The translations under genes were made by a program, and so were the position numbers. A stretch of 64,000 bases of DNA, taken from NCBI GenBank assembly GCA_028386065.3, contig JAKUCV010001000.1, positions 55,809 to 119,808 of the forward strand. The letters are read 5' to 3'. The stretch's first letter is position 1, and every line of letters starts with the position of its first letter. Source of the DNA: Turnera subulata. Lineage: Eukaryota > Streptophyta > Magnoliopsida > Malpighiales > Passifloraceae. Below, in pieces: positions 1 through 10,295 of this stretch. Below the pieces are notes generated by a model, which was not told the origin of the DNA, did not search any database, and was given only the letters and a program-made list of their open reading frames with translations.

Positions 1-546
1 TGATAAGAAAAACTGCCAATAGAAGCTCACGAAACCCAGATAATGTCTCATGAAATAGGAGTGCAAACACAATGAATACCCTTCCTGTAACATTCCAAGT
101 ATAACATATTTCCGTTCCTTCATTTCCAAATTCAAACACAAATGTTAGATCATAGACAAACATTTTTTTTTCTCTTCTACTCATGCACATTGGCACGAAA
201 ATAATTCCAAAATCAATCAACATACAAATAAAAAAGGAAAGAACTAAATGAGAGAAGGGAAATAGATAATTAGAAGGACCACATTTCTTGCATCGCTAAA
301 AATGAAATGGAACCAATGGACTTGCAGGGCATCGATACTTTTGCAAAAGCAAAAGAGGTGAGGTCTCGGTGTACGAGTCCCACCTTCAATATTAACTAGT
401 ATCAAATAAAAAAAAGAAAAAATTAAGAATGAAATGGAACAACAACGCAAAGAGCATGAGACTTGAGGGGAAAAAAAGAAAAAGAATAAAGAGAAACTGG
501 AGAAAGCAAAATTCAGAAAAGAAAGGAACAGGAAGAGAGTGATTAC
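1..546. other. Intron (inferred) of the PAT-like gene
   Basis: AT-rich sequence without recognisable coding potential. It follows, on the minus strand, the 5' splice site of the exon at 547-627. The expected next exon of the S-acyltransferase family (a conserved GRLxFGPD stretch) is not found here, so the first intron should run beyond the left edge of the window. Confidence 0.45.
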
Positions 547-627
547 ATTGTTAGCCGGCCAGAGTTGATAGAGCCTCCGGCGTACGGGTGCGGTTGTGGG
601 TTTTGGAGGGTCCATCGCCATTGCCAT
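547..627 (-). CDS. Protein S-acyltransferase (DHHC type), first exon only
   Basis: An ATG-initiated stretch of 27 codons ends in RRRLYQLWPANN and is followed directly by a 5' splice site (CAAT|GTAATC on the minus strand). Plant DHHC palmitoyltransferases commonly begin with a short variable peptide and then a motif like LYQxWPGNN, followed by a GRLxFGPD segment in the next exon. The family attaches palmitate to cysteines of membrane-associated proteins. No DHHC core or membrane segment lies inside the window, so the call rests on this short N-terminal motif. From memory, the Arabidopsis PAT genes At3g56920/At3g56930 are close to PSRP5 and ALADIN, both of which are in this window, which adds support. 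Three in-frame ATGs (codons 1, 3 and 5) are possible starts. Confidence 0.55.
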
Positions 628-1740
628 TAGGGCAATGTCACATTAGAGGAAGGAAGCGCTCCAACTCTGGTAAATTTTTTATTTACGAAGTAAAAAAAAC
701 AGAAACAAAAATATGGGGAAAAAAACAGAAAATGTGCTCTATAAGATCATGAAATGGCCCCAAATAGGGAAACAAAAGAAAGATAACAACAACAACAACA
801 ACAAGAAACAAGAAGAAAACAAAGAAGAAGAAGAAGAAGAACGAGAGAGGGGCAGCAAAGTATTTGCCTTGCAAAAGATCATTGCCAGTTTTGCGCTCCC
901 CTCTTTAGCTTGACATCCCCCTCCCAAAACACATTGAGAAGGAGACAAAAGAAAAGAATACGAGACAGAAAGAAAACAAAACAAACCAATTCTCCTCTTT
1001 CTCTCTGTCTGCTCTGTTTCCTTCCCTCCCCCCCTTCCTTTCTATTTTTCATTCTTTGCTTAGCTAATCCTCTCCCATCCCGCTCTTTTCGCGCCCCTGC
1101 CCACAAAATGGATACATTGGCTTCTTGTTAAAATTTTATTAATTACTATCCATTATTAAACAGGTTATTATTATTATTATTCATTTATACAAAAAACCAA
1201 AAAAAAAAAAAACGAAAAGGCCTCTTTTGTTTACAATTCTGCTAAAAAGGAGTAACAACTAAAAATTAAAAACTAAAAACCAACGTGTCTACTATGCCAT
1301 TACCAACCCAAATTACTACAATACTAATTATCCAGGCAATTTGGTTACAATAACAAACAGCATAAAGAATGACCCAAGGGAACTCACAGCAGTTCCCTGT
1401 GTGGATGATTTAGTTAGATTTGTTCTTAAATAGGGAACTAAAAAAATCAAAGAACGGATTACATAATTAATTCGGGAACTGTAGAGCAGGAGGTTAAACT
1501 GGTAAACATAAGAAATAAAAATAAAAACGTTCAGGCGAGAGTGTATTAATATTGGTTGAAGGCGAGGGAGAGACATACAGTAAAAACTAAAAACAACTGC
1601 AACCGAGATTAAGTACAGCATCGGCACAACAAGGCATATAAACTACACTACAACACTATCTGCGCCCCTAAACATTCCATTTTACAACACTAAAGAGTTT
1701 TAGTACATGAAAGATTAAAAAAAAACGCAACCCAATGTGC
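628..1740. other. Spacer with probable promoter and leader of the PAT-like gene
   Basis: On the minus strand this is the upstream region of the 547-627 exon. It holds a GAA/AAC-rich simple repeat (about 785-845), CT-rich tracts near 990-1040 and an ATT repeat near 1165-1185. The left half is likely leader or promoter. The right half lies downstream of the SUVH gene. I see no gene in it. Confidence 0.4.
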
Positions 1741-2057
1741 CCTTTTTTGCCATACTCTAGCTGGAAAATTTGGAGTCCACAAAAAAGAGAAGCATTTTCT
1801 CAGAAAAGTCATCCCCACACCTTGAACCTCTTTCTCGCCAGCAGCTTTAGACCCTGTGAAGAAATTGGAGAAAACCAGTCACATCCAAAATAGGTCTGCT
1901 GCTAAAATGATTGGAAGTGTGCAAATTGTTTTGCATGATAAAACCAACAAGCATAAGCTGGTCCAGGAAAAGACAAGGAAAGCGAAAAGCACAAACCTTT
2001 CACTAGAAGCATAAGTTAGCAAATCCTGATATCCAATGCCACCAGTGAACTGATCGA

Positions 2058-4067
2058 TCATCGGTAGAAGAAACCCCTGCACTTTGGTGATCCGCATAAG
2101 CAGTTTTTCCTCCCATTATTTGGCTTTCCAGGAGGGACCATCCCATAACTATATGTCAACTCTGTCATTGGAGGGATGTGCCTGATGGCGTAAAACCCAA
2201 CATGGGCATCAAACTCCTTATTGTTTGCACGCAGAATTGGCTGCCACCACAGATTTGGAGAGCAACTGTGATTCATAAAACGAGCTACATTCCCGGCATT
2301 TTTAGCACTAATTACTAGTGGGAAAGGAAATTTTGGACCATCACTAGGATCACCAGGCATAACATCCCCTGGATGGTGAGTGCGGGTACCATCAAAAACA
2401 TAATTTTCTTCATTTCCAGCCCCTGGCTCTACTAGCTTAGAAGTATCAATTACTTCTCCTGCATATTCACAAACGAAAGCTCCAGCTCTTATGGGATCCC
2501 AGGACCTTAACCCCCAACCTTTATCCTTGGTTTTAAACACCTCCAAGCGAAGTTTTACACCGCCCTGTGATGCACGATTGCGACAGTTAGGAGGACACTT
2601 GCAGGATGCGCCACACTCATATATCAAGGACTTTGGGCTCACAAGAATACCATTTGCCAAATAAGGAAGGTAGCCTTCATTTTTATGAATGCAAGAGCAA
2701 TTGCCGCTATCTGGCATACATGCACCAACGCAGGAACAGCCAACTAAAGGTTCCCCGGAATGTACTGGTTTTGGATACTTTAGACCTTTTGAATATGTGA
2801 AATAAGGAGGGCCCTTATCATTATCAACATCATTAAATAGAGAGACTGGTATATTTTCTCCCCCAGAAGTAAGGTCTTGAAGTATAGCACCCAACCTAGG
2901 GGTCACACTTACACCATCCTTCCATTGCTGAATTTTTTTCCACATCTTAAAGGCTTCTGCTTGGCCAGGTACCCTAACCAACTTATACTTGAAGACATTG
3001 CTACCTGACTTTATTTTCTCCACCCATGACTCCTGGATTTTGTACAGGCCATCATAGACATATACCTTGGTGTTTGGATTGCATACATCCTTCATTCCTC
3101 TAATCACCCTGACCTCATTTCCCCTGTGCAAACTCTTCTCCAAAGCAAGGTTCCCTCTTTCAAGCTTCTGATCCACGGCTTCCTTATCTCTGTTAAAGAG
3201 ACTGTTATTCCCACCTTGGCCACTGTAAATCAGTACATCCTCGTCCTCGTTGTTATCCTCATATCCTCCAGAAGAAACAATGCTAACGGCCAACGGTTCA
3301 TCCTCTTGACTGATCTTCACAGACATGTAGTCAATCCCGGCCATACTTGGAGCATGCAACCCAATGACGCACAACTCCATCCTGAAGAAGAAAATATCCC
3401 CAACTTCAACTCCGGGGACAGCTCCAATTCTTTTCTTGACATTTGTTCGCATCCCTTTATTCATCAACACCGTACCAGCTCTCAAGTCAGGACGCCTGGC
3501 TTGTCCCGGGCTGGAATCTCTTGACTCTTCAAGCTGAGCAATCCTTCTCCTGAACAAATTGAAGATGAGGATAATATAACCAACAGCCTCCTTGTCGCCA
3601 TCAGCTCGTCTGGACATGTCAAACTCGACAAGGTTATACGATTCAAGGATGTTATCCACCATTGTGTCCGTATCAACATCAGCCGAGGAAGGCTTCCTGT
3701 TCTGTTGTCCCCTTCTGGCCCTTTTAGAAGAGGACCCAGCATCTCCATTTGCATCCCCTTGGGCTGACCTAGGAGTTGGTGACCGGAATGAATTGATAGG
3801 AACTGCAGTTGAGATCGGGGTACGGTTGTTCTGTCGTGATGCGGCGGTGCCGGCAAACGGGAAAAAGGGGGAAAATCCGGGAGGGAAAGGACCAGATGGA
3901 GGAACACTGACAAAAGGGGAAGCAGGACCTTGGAGATTGGGTGTATTACTAGGAGGAGGGGAGAATATTGGTTTCAGAGAACGCAAAGGCTTCACATTTA
4001 GAACCCTGTCCTTGTCTATTGGTCCACCAGCAGGAGCAGAGCCACCCCCATCCTGGGTTTCCGCCAT
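2058..4067 (-). CDS. SUVH1-like: Histone H3-K9 methyltransferase, SUVH1/SUVH3 type
   Basis: Intronless CDS of 669 codons. The start is the ATG at 4067 (MAETQDGG...). Nine further in-frame codons upstream begin only with TTG and are leader. Order: Pro-rich N-terminus, a basic KRARR patch, an SRA/YDG domain (about residues 205-365) that binds methylated DNA in this family, a Cys-rich pre-SET (about 440-495: CSCVGAC, CKCPPNC), SET (about 500-640: GWGLRSWD, RFMNHSCSPN, ELTYSYG) and a post-SET CLCGSPKC near the C-terminus. All zinc-binding cysteines and the NHS catalytic motif are present. The enzyme writes H3K9 methylation in chromatin; SUVH1/3 members are also reported to bind methylated DNA and support transcription of nearby genes. 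A 5' UTR intron is predicted upstream. A 3' UTR intron is possible (3' splice-like TTCTTCACAG near 1856). Length and a single coding exon are usual for the family. Confidence 0.95.
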   Translation of the reverse strand: MAETQDGGGSAPAGGPIDKDRVLNVKPLRSLKPIFSPPPSNTPNLQGPASPFVSVPPSGPFPPGFSPFFPFAGTAASRQNNRTPISTAVPINSFRSPTPRSAQGDANGDAGSSSKRARRGQQNRKPSSADVDTDTMVDNILESYNLVEFDMSRRADGDKEAVGYIILIFNLFRRRIAQLEESRDSSPGQARRPDLRAGTVLMNKGMRTNVKKRIGAVPGVEVGDIFFFRMELCVIGLHAPSMAGIDYMSVKISQEDEPLAVSIVSSGGYEDNNEDEDVLIYSGQGGNNSLFNRDKEAVDQKLERGNLALEKSLHRGNEVRVIRGMKDVCNPNTKVYVYDGLYKIQESWVEKIKSGSNVFKYKLVRVPGQAEAFKMWKKIQQWKDGVSVTPRLGAILQDLTSGGENIPVSLFNDVDNDKGPPYFTYSKGLKYPKPVHSGEPLVGCSCVGACMPDSGNCSCIHKNEGYLPYLANGILVSPKSLIYECGASCKCPPNCRNRASQGGVKLRLEVFKTKDKGWGLRSWDPIRAGAFVCEYAGEVIDTSKLVEPGAGNEENYVFDGTRTHHPGDVMPGDPSDGPKFPFPLVISAKNAGNVARFMNHSCSPNLWWQPILRANNKEFDAHVGFYAIRHIPPMTELTYSYGMVPPGKPNNGRKNCLCGSPKCRGFFYR

Positions 4068-4124
4068 TGAAGAAGACAGTGGCAGAGAGGACAACCCACT
4101 AACTATGAGGTATTACATGTTCTC

Positions 4125-4412
4125 CTGTAGCATGTAAGTAAAAACCCACTTAGAGAGAGAGGAGAGAAACTGGGCTGCAAATGGGAAAAAAACCCAGAAG
4201 CAGCAAAGCATATATAGTAGTGATTCTATTGGGTTTAGTATGGTACTGGCAGGGGGGAACCAAACCGGGCAATAAAGAAATGAACTTGAGAACTGGAAGT
4301 TGTTGAAACGCTTCGATTGAGACGGAAAGAGAGAAGAGAAGAGAAGATTTAGCAGATCAGCGGCAGATTTAGTTACTTTCAGTTGTTGAGAGAAAAAAAA
4401 GGGGGGAATTAC
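4125..4412 (-). other. Predicted 5' UTR intron of the SUVH gene
   Basis: Minus-strand 5' splice site TTCAG|GTAATT at 4412 and 3' splice site CTACAG at 4125, with pyrimidine-rich sequence between. A second AG further upstream (near 4170, ATTTGCAG) is an alternative acceptor. SUVH genes often have an intronless CDS and an intron in the leader. The sites are read directly; their use is inferred. Confidence 0.5.
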
Positions 4413-5951
4413 CTGAAGTGGATTTGCAGCTTTGGTTTAATTTGGCGTAGTAGTTGTTTGTTGCAGGATCAAGAGCATCATCAACCCACTCGGTTTGAAG
4501 AATTTCTTACAGACTACAAAGCATTGAACTTTCGGGCAACCTCAGTGTCCCTTTTCTAGCTTTTTTTTGTCTTACTAATGTCTTCAATCTCCCTCTTGCA
4601 GTACGTCCCGAAAAGAAGAAGAAAAAAAAAAAAAAAGGAAAAATGCAACCTCCCTCAGTCCTCGCCTCCTCTGGCATCCAATATCAAGTTACAGTAATAG
4701 AGTGGTAGTAGTACTAGTAATTTTTTTAGTGAGTCTCTCAGTTGAAATTTTTTACACGTGCTGATGGCATTTGTAATTGTGACATTGTCGTGGTGTTATT
4801 GGGAAGGAATTGTCAATAAATTAATTTATTTAGGCTTTTTATGAACTAGTTTCTCCGCACGTGTAAGTGGAACTATAATTTTCTCTAATAATAATTAATT
4901 TTAAAAATAATAAATAAATTATGTAGATCAAAATATTAAAAGTAAATTATGAAAAAATCGAGTAAGAATGAGAATGAGCAATTATTATATTTAACTTATT
5001 TATTGATTTTTAGAAATTTTACATAAAATTTGTCATAATTTTATTATTTTACAAATTTATTGACATAAAATTTGAAATAATTTTATAATAATATTAATAT
5101 TTTTTATGAGAAATGTTCTATTTTTAAAATTGATATTATTTTTTTCCTTTATTCTCTTTCCTTCCTCTTCTCCACATCTTGTTTATTTTTATTTTTAAAT
5201 TTGTGTACTATTTATCTCTTTTATAAAAATTTTATATCTTACTATTAACCATCCTTATAAGAAAGACCACGCTACCATTGCATATTCAGCCATATCAGCC
5301 AAATGTAGGACTTGACTGGAAGCCTAACGTGAATTCTAAAGATAGAAAGTTAAGCCAGTTACCACTAGGCCACCACCCCTAATGATAACTAATCCCTTTC
5401 CCTTTTTATTTTAGGGATATCCAGATCTTCTGATTTCTTTGTGTATGAATATCTTGATCTTCTGATTTCTTTTTTCAAAAAAGGATTTCTTAGCCAGACA
5501 TTAATTTATTTAAATTCAATTCCTAGCTTCAAACAAGCTGCTGAGGAGATGACAGTCTGGTTAGCTTTATAACAAGGTGGTGAAAGTAACAGAAACAAGG
5601 AAACTAAAATGAAAGCAAACAGGATGTCAGCAAAATAAAGGAGAATAGAAGAAATCCACATTAGAACAATAATACCGCACTAAGAAAATAAGGCCTAGAT
5701 AATGTGTCAGAAACGAGTTTCCCGTGAAACTGGAAATCAATATCTTTTGAGTTTTCTCACGGCAAAAAAATAATTGAGTTTACATAAATGCTTCTAAAGG
5801 TCCCTAAAGGCTCATAACTTGTAAGATAATCCGTCCTCGACCTTCAACCCATGCAAGTGTTATAAATGAAATTTTTCATAAATTAGGTTCGATTTTTGTG
5901 AGGAACTAGTTGCCGAGCTATCTGTATTTTCTGATATGAGATGGTTGCTGA
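4413..5951. other. SUVH leader and promoter, then AT-rich spacer
   Basis: The first 150-250 bases hold leader and core promoter of the SUVH gene. Two CACGTG G-boxes lie at 4755-4760 and 4858-4863. A poly-A tract is at 4621-4637. Beyond about 4900 the sequence is AT-rich with no gene. A tRNA-like A-box word on the minus strand (5362-5372) is too isolated to call a SINE. Confidence 0.4.
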
Positions 5952-6809
5952 CAGTGGCGGATCCACAGTGTAGTCACCGTAGGCAAGTGACTACACTGGG
6001 TTCCAAAAATAGAACATTAGCCTCCTAGATTTTAGGCTAAAAACTCTAATTTTGCCTACACTGAAAAACTCCTCTCTTTTGAGCTAATTGGATATGCTTT
6101 AAAGATGAGGCGAAAATCTAGGATACGAATTAAAATTTAGATGTGGACTTTTTAATATTTTAATTACTATAATTCTTTTTTAAAAAAAAAGTTTAGATTT
6201 TGGTCATATAGGTTTGGTGTGACGAGTGCACTAATAAATGATTAAGATTAATAATTTGACCTCAATGTTATGAACAATTTATTTTAAGTATTAACTAACA
6301 TTCATATTCATGTATTTCTCTTTTAAGAATTCATATTCGAACATATTTAATTTATGATTCACCCCAAAAATTTATATATTCACAATTGTATTGTGTTGCT
6401 CTCTTTTTTCCTTGGTTAACTGGATGGTGTAATATACTAACTAATAAAAATGTGATTTTTTTCAAATATGGAAAGATATTAAATGATTTCTTAATTATAT
6501 ATGTTGAGAATGATATATTTGATCTTGAATGAAAAAATTATTCAATGTTTACAAAAATATGAGAACATATAGAGAAAATTTGTTACATTTATTTTTTTTT
6601 CCATATCAATCAATTTTGAAGGTGGAATTTAAATTTGGGATATTACCCCCTCTTACTTTTACAAGAATACAATTACAAGCCCATTAATAATTATAACTTC
6701 TAATTAATTTTAAGATTTTATAGTGTAATTTTTACATTTATTTAAAGGGTAAGATGATTGTTTTTATTTTTTTTGCCTACACTGAAAAATATTTCTAGAT
6801 CCGCCACTG
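5952..6809. mobile_element. Non-autonomous hAT-type DNA transposon
   Basis: 858-bp element with perfect 12-bp terminal inverted repeats CAGTGGCGGATC / GATCCGCCACTG. It is flanked by an exact 8-bp target duplication GTTGCTGA (5944-5951 and 6810-6817). Both the TIR sequence and the 8-bp duplication are typical of plant hAT elements (Tip100-like ends). No transposase reading frame is present. A 13-base internal word GCCTACACTGAAA occurs near both ends (about 6053 and 6775), suggesting subterminal repeats, and the left end folds back on itself (AGTGTAGTCAC...GTGACTACACT). Confidence 0.9.
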
Positions 6810-6842
6810 GTTGCTGAATTGTGAATGCTGCTATGTTTGCAG

Positions 6843-7042
6843 GTACAAGGTGAGAAACAAGGGTATCCGGCAAGCAGAACCCCGTTTGGAGCTTCAAAAG
6901 CATCGAAGAGAGTCTCGTAAGAGGATCAACCAGTCAATATTGGCAGAGCTGGTTGAACTAGATGATGATGATAATGATGATTTTGAAGATGATGATGACG
7001 ATGATGATGACTTGAGGACACCGAAAGACGAACTTCAAAATG
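6843..7042 (+). pseudogene. Unrecognised exon-like fragment with acidic run
   Basis: A 3' splice-like TTTGCAG at 6842 opens a frame that reads YKVRNKGIRQAEPRLELQ, then a Lys/Arg-rich stretch, then a run of Asp encoded by GAT repeats (about 6961-7012). I do not recognise the family. The frame continues without a stop into the LINE RNase H region but in a different frame from the RNase H, so the two are unrelated pieces. The hAT element at 5952-6809 sits 33 bases upstream of the presumed exon start, in what would have been an intron. Likely an exon remnant of a host gene. Confidence 0.35.
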
Positions 7043-7497
7043 GAAATCTGGTTTTGTGGCAAGATTGCCATGGTGTTCTAGATTTACAGCAGACCTTTTG
7101 GCAGTCCTTCAAGGATTGCGTCTAGCTGCATACTGGAACAATCAACCACTTGTGCTGGAATCGGATGGCCAAGCCGTGGTTGCATGGCTCCATGAAAGTT
7201 TTGCATGGGATGGTGAATTGAAAGACATAGCGGCCGAAATTGATGTGCTCCTTTGTCATTCATTGTTCAATTTCCTTTGTAAATGTAGAGGCTAACAGGA
7301 CAGCTTTTACAATAGCTTGTTAGCCTATGCTTTTGATCCAGAAATCACTATTATCAACTCCTCCCCAAGTGTAATTGATCACCTCCTACTAGAGGACATG
7401 GGTAGTTGAGTGCTTTGCTTGTGCTTGTATAAAACCATGTTGTACATGTATGATTTCTAATGTATCAATGGATACAGTCCCGGTTTCGACCAAAAAA
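7043..7497 (+). mobile_element. 5'-truncated LINE, 3' end with RNase H domain
   Basis: The frame at 7056-7295 reads ADLLAVLQGLRLAAYW, then VLESDGQAVVAWL, then AAEIDVLL, which is the C-terminal part of the RNase H-like domain (RVT_3) found at the end of plant LINE polyproteins. The frame is broken after 7290 and residual coding continues in another frame. About 170 bases of 3' UTR follow, ending in a short poly-A after CGACC (7491-7498), as in plant LINEs. It is truncated at the 5' side and dead. Confidence 0.65.
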
Positions 7498-8271
7498 AAT
7501 TATGGTTGTGAAGGCTAACTGGTCTGTAGAAGGTAAACAATTTGGAAGTTGACAACAAAGGGAGACACCATTCATAGAAAAATGAAGTACCAATTAAGCA
7601 ATTTGGGCGGAAAACTTGGTACTGCATCCATCAGTGTTTTGATTGGAGAATTGAGAACCATTCTATGCGCACTTGTACTAAGATCCAATTCTTCAAATAT
7701 TTTTGAGGTTCTGCCTGAAAAAACAATGTAGTATCAGTATATACCCTGTTTTAGTTGTTATCTGCAGATGGAGATGGTGGTACTGGTGGATGGAGGGGTG
7801 TCTTTCTAGGCATTGCTTACCCATGCTTTCCTCTTTAAAATAATATCTTACGCTTACCAACGGATGGACATGGTGGTAGTGACTAGTGATGCCTGTTTTA
7901 ACAAATTCTGATGACTGTTTTATTATTCTTTTCTTGAATATGAACAAAAGAATGCCAAGCATCAAGGTCTGTAACAAAATTCGGAAGCAAATAATAGTTT
8001 CTTATTTTATTCCTGAGTGTCTCTAGTCATCAATATTGCAGTCCATAGAATTATCACTTCAAAATGTAAAAGAAGCAAAACCCCTACAATAATACATCTG
8101 AACCAACCAGTTGATGACAAGCAAATAAGTGTACCGAAACAAACAAGAAACAAGAAAAAGAAAGAAATTGTGCTAAAGGGTCGCATTATATATCAGAATT
8201 GCAGAACTATAACGTACCAGGAAAACAAGAATTACATAATTACATAAACTGCATTAATCTCGAAAGAATTA
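7498..8271. other. Unidentified flank sequence, present three times
   Basis: Sequence between the LINE tail and the LTR in unit 1; copies at 9522-10295 and 13532-14333. It contains only short open frames (up to 94 codons), conserved because the copies are recent. I recognise no family. It is probably host intergenic DNA into which the LTR element inserted at the word AATTA. Confidence 0.5.
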
Positions 8272-9347
8272 TGAAACGTCCCGACCCGTATTTACCGTAC
8301 ACAGTAAACACGTGCCGGAATTGTGACGACCCAACCATACCAAGCCTAGCATACAGTGTATACAATAGGAACACGGGCTCAACAGCCCAAAAATAATAAC
8401 GTCAATAACAACATAATCAGCCCAATGGCCCAACAATAGTAAAAACAATGCACAGCGGAAGACTTAATAATTCACAAAACACTGTATGCGACACTGATGC
8501 AAACTATAGATCCAAGCCCTGTCCAAGGGATAACGCCGCAGCCTGTCTGGAATGCACCAATCCTGTACCACAAATAATCCATCCTACGGGATGAAAGCCC
8601 GCAGGTGAGGGGTGAGTCCGAAGTGCTCACCGACGAAGGAAATACAATCAATATGCACACTATAAATACTCAAGGTCAAAAACAGGTAAAAACCATCAAA
8701 ATACACCAAAAAGACTCAAACAAAATTCCAATTTCCAATTTTATCTTTCCGGGCCCCGTCACGGATAAGCTAGAGGTCAGACCTGGTTATCAACACATTC
8801 CGGGTGCCAGACCAAATCCAGAGAACCCAGGGATCGACATCCCAAAAATACGAACCCAGGGATAGACATCCCAAAAATAATCACGGGATAGACATCCCAA
8901 GCATAGATATGCTTATCACAAGTAACCCAGGTCACGGCCACCACGAAACAGTCTTAAACCATCGAGTCGTACCACTACTTACCACGTGACAATTATATTA
9001 TCATCATCAAAACAAAATCACAGGGATCAACATCCCTAACCAAAATACCGGGATAGACATCCCTATCCAAAATCAAGGATCGACATCCTTATCACAATTA
9101 TTATTTATTCCAATATTCTTATGGCCAAAGACACGATAATAAATATCCAAAAACCAACCACAACACTGGGATAAACATCTCGACAACAATCAAGACAATG
9201 GGATAAACATCCCGAACCAAACCACAGCAAACGCAATACTCAACAGTGCAATAACTATCAAACACAACAACGGAGTAATATAGGCACATAATGAGGGAAA
9301 TCCATCCTCACCTTGGCCGATTACTCAACTCCGGAAACAATGATCAC
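8272..9347 (-). mobile_element. LTR of the 3-kb family, copy 1, truncated
   Basis: Reads on the minus strand. It starts (plus strand) with TGAAACGTCCCGACCCG, the reverse complement of the LTR 3' end, and holds the hairpin block (about 8590-8640) and the GGGAT dyad array (about 8830-9210). It stops at AACAATGA where the next tandem unit begins, so the U3 side (about 2 kb) is missing. Preceded by AATTA, the target-duplication word. Confidence 0.85.
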
Positions 9348-10295
9348 CAAGTGTAATTGATCCAGAAATCACTATTATCAACTCCTCCCCAAGTGTAATT
9401 GATCACCTCCTACTAGAGGACATGGGTAGTTGAGTGCTTTGCTTGTGCTTGTATAAAACCATTTTGTACATGTATGATTTCTAATGTATCAATGGATACA
9501 GTCCCGGTTTCGACCAAAAAAAATTATGGTTGTGAAGGCTAACTGGTCTGTAGAAGGTAAACAATTTGGAAGTTGACAACAAGGGGAGACACCATTCATA
9601 GAAAAATGAAGTACCAATTAAGCAATTTGGGCAGAAAACTTGGTACTGCATCCAGCAGTGTTTTGATTGGAGAATTGAGAACCGTTCTATGCGCACTTGT
9701 ACTAAGATCCAATTCTTCAAATATTTTTGAGGTTCTGCCTGAAAAAACAATGTAGTATCAGTATGTACCCTGTTTTAGTTGTTATCTGCAGATGGAGATG
9801 GTGGTACTGGTGGATGGAGGGGTGTCTTTCTAGGCATTGCTTACCCATGCTTTCCTCTTTAAAATAATATCTTACGCTTACCAACGGATGGACATGGTGG
9901 TAGTGACTAGTGATGCCTGTTTTAACAAATTCTGATGACTGTTTTATTATTCTTTTCTTGAATATGAACAGAAGAATGCCAAGCATCAAGGTCTGTAACA
10001 AAATTCGGAAGCAAATAATAGTTTCTTATTTTATTCCTGAGTGTCTCTAGTCATCAATATTGCAGTCCAGAGAATTATCACTTCAAAATGTAAAAGAAGC
10101 AAAACCCCTACAATAATCCATCTGAACCAACCAGTTGATGACAAGCAAATAAGTGTACCGAAACAAACAAGAAACAAGAAAAAGAAAGAAATTGTGCTAA
10201 AGGGTCGCATTATATATCAGAATTGCAGAACTATAACGTACCAGGAAAACAAGAATTACATAATTACATAAACTGCATTAATCTCGAAAGAATTA

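Larger units (their letters stand above)
7335..9357. repeat. Tandem duplication, unit 1
   Basis: Starts inside the LINE 3' end (word GATCCAGAAATCAC) and runs through 770 bases of unidentified flank into an LTR cut off near 9347. The same sequence resumes at 9358 with only scattered base differences; the offset to unit 2 is 2024 bases. At the junction, 9348-9357 looks like a copy of the word CAAGTGTAATTGATC found about 35 bases inside the unit, that is, templated filler. Confidence 0.9.

Noticed and set aside
4068..4094. Upstream TTG extension of the SUVH frame
   Set aside because: No ATG; plant nuclear genes start at ATG, and the family-like N-terminus begins at 4067.
3592..4137. Plus-strand 181-codon frame opposite the SUVH start
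   Set aside because: Shadow of the well-supported SUVH CDS; no domain.
5280..5395. SINE-like head with an A-box word TGGCCTAGTGG on the minus strand
   Set aside because: No convincing B-box, tail or target duplication was found.
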